A stretch of DNA of 5,241 bases from Caryophanales bacterium UBA1744 (GTDB lineage Bacteria; Bacillota_I; Bacilli_A; RFN20; CAG-826). Below the pieces are notes generated by a model. That model was not told the origin of the DNA. It did not search any database and saw only the letters and a program-made list of their open reading frames with translations. The stretch lies in NCBI GenBank assembly GCA_002314915.1, contig DCHU01000003.1:1-5241 (forward strand), written 5' to 3'. Positions 1-5,241 of this stretch are shown here, piece after piece; the first letter of the stretch is position 1, and every line of letters begins with the position of its first letter. The position numbers and the translations under genes were made by a program.

Positions 1-507
1 ACAGCAGTCAGCGATGCCGCAAAGTGCTTAGCAAGTGGAAAGAACGTCGTCACAACCTCAACCGTAGACTATGTCTTCGTCGCTCAGCCAGTCTTATTTG
101 CAACACTCAACAACACAAGCGCACCAACATATGGCAAAGCCAGTGTCTATAAGAACATCCAGGATGAATACAAAGAGAAATCAGGCGGAAAAGGAATGAT
201 TCAGGCCTCTGTCTTCCTTAAGTCGGAAAACGATAAGGCACAGGGCGAGAAGTTCCTTGAAAGCCTTAAAAACGATATAAACGCAGGCATTGAGAACCCA
301 GATCTCATCAAAAACGGTATGGATCAGCTCTCCGAAGAGGAACAGGCCTCAGTATTCGGCATTAAGTCAGCAGTCGCTAAGGCGGTTGTCGGCAATGGAA
401 ACACAGTCGGATTAGGCTATGTAAAGGCAAGCGACAACAAAGAGGCGATCGATTCATTCATCAGCTTATTCGGCATGGAAGCCACAAATGAGGAAATCTA
501 CTTCTAA
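1..507 (+). CDS. ABC transporter substrate-binding protein, NitT/TauT type (C-terminal part, 5' end outside window)
   Basis: The reading frame is open from base 1 to the TAA at 505-507, giving 168 visible residues; the start lies to the left of the window. The protein should be the extracytoplasmic solute-binding lipoprotein that hands substrate to the permease encoded next. Seen: a lobe with the pattern VDYVFVAQPVLFATL near visible residues 23-37, resembling the segment of NMT1/SsuA/TauA-like binding proteins where a candidate ligand site is followed by an EP/QP step. A charged helical C-terminus follows (SENDKAQGEKFLESLKND, then LSEEEQASVFGIKSAVAKAV), ending NEEIYF. Known: such proteins bind aliphatic sulfonates, nitrate, taurine or thiamine precursors; the ligand cannot be read here. 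The assignment rests mainly on the adjacent, overlapping permease of the matching class. The ATPase gene is not in the window and is presumably upstream. The internal ATG at 196 is not a start, because the frame continues unbroken upstream with the same protein character. Confidence 0.8.
   Translation, partial: TAVSDAAKCLASGKNVVTTSTVDYVFVAQPVLFATLNNTSAPTYGKASVYKNIQDEYKEKSGGKGMIQASVFLKSENDKAQGEKFLESLKNDINAGIENPDLIKNGMDQLSEEEQASVFGIKSAVAKAVVGNGNTVGLGYVKASDNKEAIDSFISLFGMEATNEEIYF
477..481 (+). promoter_or_regulatory. Shine-Dalgarno site of the ABC permease, inside the upstream gene
   Basis: GGAAG lies 6 nt before the ATG at 488, within the last codons of the binding-protein gene. It supports the ATG at 488 as the permease start and fits translational coupling, since the upstream ribosome terminates 20 nt inside the permease gene. 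Confidence 0.55.
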
Positions 508-1252
508 TAAATACATTGAACTAATAACCGGAATCGCGTTGGTCTTAGTCATATGGATAGCGATTGCTTTAGCCATGGACGAGACCACGATGATATTCCC
601 GGATCCTTGGAAGACGATGGCGGAAACCATCCGTCTTTTAGGCAAGCCTTACACATGGAGTTGCATTGGTAATACATTCTTAAGAATGATAATTGGATTC
701 TGCATTGCTTTTGGCTGTGCAATAGTCCTTGGTTTACTAGCGGGAAATATCCCATTCTTAAGAGGCGTGTTCAAGCCGATGATAGAGGTTCTTAAATCGA
801 TTCCGACTGCGGCGTTGGTATTCATGTTCCTCGTGTTGGTCGGTGCAAGAAAAGCGCCTATTCTCCTGGTCATATTGATTTCCTTCCCAATCCTTTATGA
901 AGCGGTGGTCGGAGGAATCACAAACATTGATAGGTCAATTATGATGGCTGCAAGAGTGGATGGAGCGAAAGGTCTTAGGTTGTTTACCCGCATCCAACTG
1001 CCAAGTATCGCTTCGTATTTAAGCGTTGGCATCGCTTCAAGCTTTGGTCTCTCATTCAAGATTGAAATCATGGCGGAGATTCTTACGGGCGACACAAAGA
1101 ACGGACTTGGTTCTGCGATATTGGCCGCCCAGAGAAACGACCCATCAAATATGGTTCCTATATTTGCGTATTCTCTAATTGCAATCGTGTTTGTGGCGAT
1201 CGTCTCCATAATTACCCATTTTGCAAAGAAATCATTACTGGCACATCAGTAA
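488..1252 (+). CDS. ABC transporter permease, NitT/TauT (SsuC/TauC-like) family
   Basis: A complete 254-residue integral membrane protein, normal length for this family. It forms the membrane channel of an importer, working with a binding protein and a cytoplasmic ATPase. Seen: hydrophobic segments at about residues 11-30, 64-86, 104-119, 123-141, 175-190 and 225-246. The FPDPW stretch after the first helix (37-41) matches the FPSP-like step common in SsuC/TauC permeases. The cytoplasmic EAA loop that contacts the ATPase is present at 154-172: AA, G159, I169, L171 and P172 have the canonical spacing, although the leading Glu is replaced by Met153. The ATG overlaps the upstream binding-protein gene by 20 nt in a different frame, and a terminator follows the stop immediately, so this is the last gene of its operon. 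Family is confident; substrate (sulfonate, nitrate, taurine, thiamine precursor or other) is not determined. Codon use is less biased than in the flanking genes. Confidence 0.93.
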   Translation: MRKSTSNKYIELITGIALVLVIWIAIALAMDETTMIFPDPWKTMAETIRLLGKPYTWSCIGNTFLRMIIGFCIAFGCAIVLGLLAGNIPFLRGVFKPMIEVLKSIPTAALVFMFLVLVGARKAPILLVILISFPILYEAVVGGITNIDRSIMMAARVDGAKGLRLFTRIQLPSIASYLSVGIASSFGLSFKIEIMAEILTGDTKNGLGSAILAAQRNDPSNMVPIFAYSLIAIVFVAIVSIITHFAKKSLLAHQ

Positions 1253-1254
1253 CC

Positions 1255-1290
1255 AAAGGTTAGGTGTAGAGTATCTAGCCTTTTTATTTT
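1255..1290 (+). terminator. Rho-independent terminator of the ABC transporter operon
   Basis: AAAGGTTAG (1255-1263) pairs with CTAGCCTTT (1275-1283), 9 bp including one T-G wobble, around an 11-nt loop. A T-rich run (TTATTTT) follows directly. It begins 3 nt after the permease stop and separates the transporter operon from the glycosidase gene. Confidence 0.8.
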
Positions 1291-1369
1291 TAATAACCTA
1301 AAAATCTTCATAAGAAAGTCATATTTATCTCAATTTGTTAGTTTTAGTCTAATTTACAACAAAGGCAAA

Positions 1370-1419
1370 CAAAAGAGTGTTCACGCGTTCTTTTGAGTGC
1401 CTCCCATAAGTACTCTTTT
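1370..1419 (+). promoter_or_regulatory. Leader with mutually exclusive hairpins, possible attenuator
   Basis: Three segments can pair in competing ways. CAAAAGA (1370-1376) pairs with TCTTTTG (1389-1395), 7 bp. GAGTGC (1395-1400) pairs with GTACTC (1410-1415), 6 bp with one wobble. AAAAGAGT (1371-1378) pairs perfectly with ACTCTTTT (1412-1419), 8 bp ending in a T-run. The layout resembles an attenuator or antiterminator leader, but the stems are short and AT-rich, and I recognise no known riboswitch or T-box core. A regulatory role is inference only; chance pairing in an AT-rich leader is a real alternative. Confidence 0.3.
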
Positions 1420-1436
1420 TGAGACGATGGGCATAT

Positions 1437-1450
1437 GCAGTAATTACTGC
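1437..1450 (+). repeat. Perfect 14-bp palindrome, possible operator
   Basis: GCAGTAATTACTGC is a perfect inverted repeat. It is preceded by, and shares its first two bases with, an 8-bp palindrome GCATATGC (1431-1438). It sits directly against the Shine-Dalgarno region of the glycosidase gene. It could be the operator of a dimeric repressor. As RNA it could form a 5-bp stem with an AATT loop next to the ribosome binding site. It lacks the central CG typical of LacI-family operators. Confidence 0.4.
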
Positions 1451-1451
1451 G

Positions 1452-1462
1452 AAAGGAAAAGG
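1452..1462 (+). promoter_or_regulatory. Ribosome binding site deciding the glycosidase start
   Basis: Two purine-rich cores, AAAGGA (1452-1457) and AAAAGG (1457-1462), precede the ATG at 1467 by 9 and 4 nt. They favour ATG 1467, which opens directly into a basic-plus-hydrophobic export signal, over an in-frame TTG at 1419. Confidence 0.6.
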
Positions 1463-1466
1463 TAGT

Positions 1467-4400
1467 ATGAAGAAAAAACTACTATTATTAGGCCTTATTC
1501 CTCTCTTGGGTTTTGGAGCGGCTGTACATCAGTCTTCCATGCCAAACTTCGTTAGAGGACCACAAGGCAAATTCATCTCTGACATCGCGTATTCGGACAG
1601 AACTACGTATTGCAACAGAGCGATGGAACTCAACAAGAAGATTGCTGAGGAAGGAACAACCCTTCTCAAAAACAAAGACGGAATGCTTCCATTTGAAGGC
1701 GTAAAGAAAGTCTCGATTTTCGGCAAATCATCAACGAGCTTGCAGTATGGTGGTGGCGGTTCAGGTTCAGGATCCGTCTCATCAGGCATCACGCAGATCG
1801 ATATGCAGCGCTCATTAACCGATGCTGGATATGAGGTCAACGGAACATTAACAAGCTTCTACAAGGACAACAGCAAATCCGGTTCAGGACGTAAGAACGG
1901 TAACTCGGGCTGGAAAGGTATTTCAGAGGCAACAGTAGGTGAGACCCCTGTTGATAGATATACCGCTGACATCAAGAGCTCATTCTCAGAATACGGCGAT
2001 GCCGCAATCATGGTTATCGCACGTGGCGGCACCGAAGGCGCAGACTGTAAGGCAATCGACGCTCGTGACTTCAACAGCTCGGACAACGGCATTGCAGGAG
2101 ACACCTGGACAGACCAGCACTATTTACAGTTATCAGATAACGAAAACGACCTTCTCGACATGATTGAAGAATACTTCGACAAAGTCGTCATCGTCATCAA
2201 CTCAGGAAACGCATTCCAGTGCGATAGATTCGAAGAGGACGATGGTGTTGGCGCTGTTATCTGGATGGGTACACCAGGCGCAAATGGTACAGCTGCAATC
2301 GGCGAAATCTTAAATGGATCTGTATGTCCATCAGGAAGAACAGTTGATACTTGGGAAAGAAACTTCAAGAAGAACCCAACATTCCAGAACTTCGCAGATA
2401 ACTGCCAGACCAATGTCGTTAATGGCAAGGATTATCCAGCAGATACAATGTTCAATGCTGATGGAACTCCAGTCAGATCAGATGGAACATACAAAGGCGA
2501 ACCACAATGGGACAACGAAGCTCAGAAAGTTGTTAAATACGGACTTAACGGCGTCAGACCATCATCATATGTCAGCTATGAAGAAGGCGTCTATATGGAC
2601 TACCGTTTCTATGAAACGATGTATGATGAATTAAAGGCTGAGAGCGAGTCAAAAGCAGATGAGTGGTATAGCGGAGACGAAGGTGTTATCTATCCTTTCG
2701 GCTATGGCTTATCATACACAGAATTCGAACAGGAAATCGTCAGCTGCGATAAGGCAAACGCAAAACTCTCATATAAAGATGAGAAGATGACATTCAAGGT
2801 TAAGGTCACCAACAAAGGAAGTGTTACCGGTAAGGATGTCGTCCAATTATATTGGAAGGCTCCATATATCGATGGAGGAATCGAAAAGCCATCAGAGGTC
2901 TTATGCGCATTCGCTAAGACAAAAGATTTGGCCCCAGGCGAATCACAGGAACTCAAGCTCGACTTCTACATTCAGGATCAGGCTTCCTATGACTTCACAG
3001 ACGCAAACGGCAACGGATTCACAGGATATGAACTCGACCCAGGAGACTATAAGGTCACATTGAATAAGAATGCTCATGAGGTTTATGACGAAGTCAACTT
3101 CAGAGTCACTCAGAGCGGAATCAAATACAAATATGACCGCGTCACTGGTTCAGAGGTCAAGAACAGATTCACAGACAGAGGCTTCTATAACTCTCTCCCA
3201 GGAGAGAATGATGTCGGTTTCGACCAGACAAGCAGAACAGACTTAGCTGGAACATTCCCAACTCACCCAACTATCGAAGATAGAACCTTGAAAGAGGGCA
3301 GCAGAGTTGAGGAATTCTACAATCACCCATTCACACTCGCAGACATCGACTGCACAGATACATATGAGTACATGCCAGAAGCAGCTCATAAGACAAAGCA
3401 GGACTTCATCGATGCGGGATGGACACAGCAGAAGACAACTCTCACAGCATCTGAGAGCACACAGTTCAGCGAAATGGTCGGCGTTCCTCTTGATGATGAC
3501 AGATGGGAAGACTTCTTAAATGAGTTCACATTTACAGAATTAAGACAGTTCGTAGAAGGTGGAAATACTCACAATCCAGCCATCTCAAGAATCGGCAAGC
3601 CATCAACATCAGACTCAGATGGACCTTCAAAGTTCGGCGCAATGTGGTGGTGCGGTGCTCCAATCGTCGCAGCAACATATAACGTTGACCTTGCATTTGA
3701 ACAGGGTGAATGTGTCGGTATCGAAGGCCATATGGACAACAAGTATGGTTGGGCAGGACCTGGCGTTAACCTCCACAGATCTCCATTCGGTGGACGTAAC
3801 TTCGAGTACTATTCAGCAGACCCATTCTTAACAGGACGCATCGCTGGAAGAGTAGTTGCAGCGGCATCTGATAAGGGTATCTACTGCTACTTCAAGCACT
3901 TCGCAGTCAACGACCAGGAGAGAAATAGAGAAGGTGTCACATGCTTCTTAACCGAGCAGGCATTAAGAGAACTCTATCTCAAGCCATTCCAGATGTGTAT
4001 TGAAGAAGGCAAGTCAATGGGTATTATGTCTTCATATAACCGTTTAGGATTAATGGAAACAGCAGCTTCTTATCCTTTATTAACAGAAGTCTTACGTGGT
4101 GAGTGGGGATTCAAGGGTGCGATCATCTCAGATATGACACACCACGGAAACTCAGCATTTGACGGTAAGTGCTACGAGAACATCAATAACCGTGTCTTAG
4201 CAGGATGCAACAACCAGCTCGATGGCGATAAGTATTCATCAGACGTCAACGCTAAGTGGGATGACAACGCATTCGACGGAAAGGGTGCTCCAGTCTTCAC
4301 ATATGAAGGCGAGACAGTCGAGTCATACTCATGGTGGTATGCAGTTCGTGAAATGGCAAAGGGCGCAATGTACGCATGTGCAAATTGCGGTGCTATGGAT

Positions 4401-4895
4401 AGAGAATTCGCTCAAAAAGCCAGCGGAATCGTCTTCTCTGATGTCGAGGGCAACTTCGTCCAGGCTAAGGTCGGAGATGAAATCGAAATTGGTGTCGAGA
4501 TCTCAGGCGATTATGACATCGGTGCTACATACGGCGGAAAGACCATCAGAAACTCTGAAGTCGTCATCGATCCAGTCACACCATTGCCAGCAGGATTAGA
4601 CTTCGATGGCTCAATGATCTTCGGAACAGCTGAAGAAGAGTTCAACGGATACGTCCACGTTCTTATCAACCTTGAGTTTGAGGACAACTCAACAACAATC
4701 GTCGGTAAGAGCTTAGAGCTCCAGATTGCTCCAGTCTGCGCAACAGATCCAAACGTTGATGATCCAGCAGATCCAGAGCCAACAAAGCCAACCAAGAAGG
4801 GATGCAAAGGCGAGGTTATCGCAACATCAGCATTCATCCTTGCAGTAGCTGGAATGACATTAGGAATCGCTCTTAAGAAAAAGAGAGAAGAATAA
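1467..4895 (+). CDS. Exported family 3 glycoside hydrolase (beta-glucosidase-like) with reversed domain order and C-terminal membrane anchor
   Basis: A complete 1142-residue enzyme predicted to hydrolyse beta-linked sugars at the cell surface by a retaining mechanism. Domains in order: basic and Leu-rich signal or membrane segment (1-20); GH3 alpha/beta-sandwich domain (about 50-300), with AEEGTTLLKN at 60-69, a Gly/Ser-rich loop at 95-106 and candidate acid/base Glu190 in RGGTEGAD; FnIII-like domain (about 405-550), starting near YPFGYGLSYT; linker (about 555-675) with SRTDLAGTFPTHPT; GH3 catalytic TIM barrel (about 676-975). The barrel carries DGP 718-720, GRNFEYYSADP 776-786, K810-H811, MSSYN and nucleophile Asp889 in ISDM. 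After it come a probable Ig-like domain (about 990-1088, with LPAGLDFDGS), an acidic/Pro/Lys linker (1092-1111), KGCKG, a hydrophobic helix (about 1117-1136) and a KKKREE tail. Most GH3 enzymes have the barrel first; the reversed order is known from Ruminococcus albus and Butyrivibrio fibrisolvens beta-glucosidases. Both catalytic residues are present, so I expect activity; sugar specificity is unknown. It appears monocistronic, with terminators before and after. Confidence 0.93.
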   Translation: MKKKLLLLGLIPLLGFGAAVHQSSMPNFVRGPQGKFISDIAYSDRTTYCNRAMELNKKIAEEGTTLLKNKDGMLPFEGVKKVSIFGKSSTSLQYGGGGSGSGSVSSGITQIDMQRSLTDAGYEVNGTLTSFYKDNSKSGSGRKNGNSGWKGISEATVGETPVDRYTADIKSSFSEYGDAAIMVIARGGTEGADCKAIDARDFNSSDNGIAGDTWTDQHYLQLSDNENDLLDMIEEYFDKVVIVINSGNAFQCDRFEEDDGVGAVIWMGTPGANGTAAIGEILNGSVCPSGRTVDTWERNFKKNPTFQNFADNCQTNVVNGKDYPADTMFNADGTPVRSDGTYKGEPQWDNEAQKVVKYGLNGVRPSSYVSYEEGVYMDYRFYETMYDELKAESESKADEWYSGDEGVIYPFGYGLSYTEFEQEIVSCDKANAKLSYKDEKMTFKVKVTNKGSVTGKDVVQLYWKAPYIDGGIEKPSEVLCAFAKTKDLAPGESQELKLDFYIQDQASYDFTDANGNGFTGYELDPGDYKVTLNKNAHEVYDEVNFRVTQSGIKYKYDRVTGSEVKNRFTDRGFYNSLPGENDVGFDQTSRTDLAGTFPTHPTIEDRTLKEGSRVEEFYNHPFTLADIDCTDTYEYMPEAAHKTKQDFIDAGWTQQKTTLTASESTQFSEMVGVPLDDDRWEDFLNEFTFTELRQFVEGGNTHNPAISRIGKPSTSDSDGPSKFGAMWWCGAPIVAATYNVDLAFEQGECVGIEGHMDNKYGWAGPGVNLHRSPFGGRNFEYYSADPFLTGRIAGRVVAAASDKGIYCYFKHFAVNDQERNREGVTCFLTEQALRELYLKPFQMCIEEGKSMGIMSSYNRLGLMETAASYPLLTEVLRGEWGFKGAIISDMTHHGNSAFDGKCYENINNRVLAGCNNQLDGDKYSSDVNAKWDDNAFDGKGAPVFTYEGETVESYSWWYAVREMAKGAMYACANCGAMDREFAQKASGIVFSDVEGNFVQAKVGDEIEIGVEISGDYDIGATYGGKTIRNSEVVIDPVTPLPAGLDFDGSMIFGTAEEEFNGYVHVLINLEFEDNSTTIVGKSLELQIAPVCATDPNVDDPADPEPTKPTKKGCKGEVIATSAFILAVAGMTLGIALKKKREE

Positions 4896-4910
4896 TCTCA
4901 ACTAAAAACT

Positions 4911-4939
4911 AAGCCTAGGTGAAAACCTGGGCTTTTCTT
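4911..4939 (+). terminator. Rho-independent terminator of the glycoside hydrolase gene
   Basis: AAGCCTAGGT (4911-4920) pairs with ACCTGGGCTT (4925-4934), 10 bp with one wobble, closed by a GAAA tetraloop of the stable GNRA class. TTCTT follows. It lies 16 nt after the glycosidase stop. Confidence 0.88.
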
Positions 4940-4941
4940 AT

Positions 4942-4968
4942 AAAAAAAGACCGAGATTAACCGGTCTT
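4942..4968 (-). terminator. Rho-independent terminator of the Fic-family gene
   Basis: On the minus strand, AAGACCG (4968-4962) pairs with CGGTCTT (4953-4947), 7 bp around an 8-nt loop. The stem runs into seven consecutive T (4948-4942). It lies 12 nt downstream of the minus-strand stop and faces the plus-strand terminator, insulating the two convergent genes. Confidence 0.85.
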
Positions 4969-4980
4969 AAACATATGAGA

Positions 4981-5241
4981 TTAGAATTGTCTCCAACATT
5001 GTTCTTTCAAGAACTCTTTGATGACTGCTTCATTACGCCCTTCATAATATGCAACCAACATTGATTTGAATTCTGGAACCTTGTTTTCCGGAACGACAAG
5101 CAATCCAATGCCGTGTTGAATCATATAATGATTGGCGAAGATGATAGACGCTCTTTTGTTGCCATCGATGAATATTTGGGTCTTCATACAGTACAATACC
5201 AACTCAATCGCAACATCTATTTCACGCAATCCCGATTCCAC
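4981..5241 (-). CDS. Fic-family protein, C-terminal part with His-less Fic loop (5' end outside window)
   Basis: The frame is open from the right edge to TAA at 4983-4981, giving 86 visible residues; the first codon (GTG) is at the edge and is probably internal. Seen: QIFIDGNKRASIIFANHYM at visible residues 22-40, which matches the Fic core HPFxxGN(G/K)R followed by its helix, with F24, D26, G27, N28, K29 and R30 retained. The normal catalytic His is Gln22 (codon CAA) and the usual Pro is Ile23. Known: Fic enzymes transfer AMP or other phosphate-containing groups to target proteins, and the His acts as general base; loss of it usually impairs or removes this transfer. After the core comes a short helical tail (PEFKSMLVAYYEGRNEAVIKE). 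The protein may be an inactive or divergent Fic domain, perhaps part of a toxin-antitoxin or regulatory protein whose N-terminus is not visible. No partner gene is in view. Family is fairly sure, activity is not. Confidence 0.75.
   Translation of the reverse strand: MESGLREIDVAIELVLYCMKTQIFIDGNKRASIIFANHYMIQHGIGLLVVPENKVPEFKSMLVAYYEGRNEAVIKEFLKEQCWRQF

Larger units (their letters stand above)
1284..1466 (+). other. AT-rich intergenic leader region of the glycoside hydrolase gene
   Basis: No gene is visible on either strand between the terminator and the glycosidase start. The promoter of the glycosidase should lie here, but no strong sigma-70 pair is visible. The best -10-like hexamer is TCTAAT at 1348-1353 (5 of 6 matches), with only a weak -35 (TTATCT, 1325-1330) 17 nt upstream; TTGTTA at 1335-1340 has no good -10 partner. 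If transcription starts near 1360, the leader would be about 100 nt and would contain the alternative hairpins and the palindrome listed separately. Confidence 0.4.

Noticed and set aside
196..507. A separate 103-residue gene starting at ATG 196
   Set aside because: The same frame is open back to base 1, with continuous binding-protein character. There is no ribosome binding site before 196.
1419..1466. In-frame upstream TTG start extending the glycosidase by 16 residues
   Set aside because: It has no Shine-Dalgarno site. The added residues would sit in front of a clear signal-like N-terminus, and they cover the palindrome and the ribosome binding site. ATG 1467 is better supported.
1749..1782. 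Gly/Ser-rich run as a tandem repeat or interdomain linker
   Set aside because: It falls within the sandwich domain, where GH3 enzymes carry a Gly/Ser-rich loop of this kind. It is part of the fold, not an expanded repeat.
4511..4837. Minus-strand 108-residue reading frame, with similar ones at 1529-1840 and 2120-2428
   Set aside because: These lie opposite a clearly coding gene with full domain content and have no recognisable motifs or ribosome binding sites. They are antisense shadows of biased codon use.
4740..4892. LPxTG cell-wall sorting signal
   Set aside because: No LPxTG or close variant occurs before the C-terminal helix. Only the KGCKG motif is present.
5239..5241. GTG at the right edge as the start of the Fic-family gene
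   Set aside because: The Fic core would begin only about 22 residues in, leaving no room for the helices that normally precede it. The gene most likely continues beyond the window.
1..5241. CRISPR array, tRNA, rRNA or insertion sequence
   Set aside because: I saw no regularly spaced repeats, no cloverleaf with conserved tRNA bases, no rRNA segments, and no terminal inverted repeats or transposase motifs.

Overview
The window reads as a piece of chromosome from an uncultured, gut- or rumen-type Firmicute (Bacillota). An Erysipelotrichia- or Mollicutes-related Bacilli lineage is my best guess. The evidence is low-to-moderate GC, A-rich codon choice (Pro mostly CCA, Ser TCA, Thr ACA, Arg AGA), purine-rich Shine-Dalgarno sites, a clostridial-type Fic fragment, and a large surface glycoside hydrolase with the domain order first described in rumen Firmicutes. 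All three visible stops are TAA and tryptophan is TGG, so nothing suggests a TGA-recoding Mycoplasma code. The lineage is an inference from style, not from a marker gene.

Layout: (1) 1-507, the C-terminal part of an ABC-transporter substrate-binding protein that enters from the left edge. (2) 488-1252, a complete NitT/TauT-type ABC permease overlapping the previous gene by 20 nt, so the two are probably translationally coupled. A rho-independent terminator at 1255-1290 closes this operon. (3) 1253-1466, a 214-nt leader region with mutually exclusive hairpins and a perfect 14-bp palindrome just before the ribosome binding site. (4) 1467-4895, a 1142-residue exported family 3 glycoside hydrolase. 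Its domain order is reversed: alpha/beta sandwich and FnIII-like domain first, catalytic TIM barrel after, then a putative Ig-like domain, an acidic/Pro linker and a C-terminal membrane or sorting tail. (5) 4911-4968, two back-to-back terminators. (6) 4981-5241 on the minus strand, the C-terminal part of a Fic-family protein whose catalytic-loop histidine position is glutamine.

The transporter and the glycosidase are separated by a terminator and look like independent transcription units. The glycosidase appears monocistronic, with its own potentially regulated leader, and would act on beta-linked sugars at the cell surface. The Fic gene converges on it and is unrelated in function. I see no wholly new system. 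The items most worth a second look are the glycosidase's C-terminal KGCKG tail, its leader structure and the His-less Fic loop.
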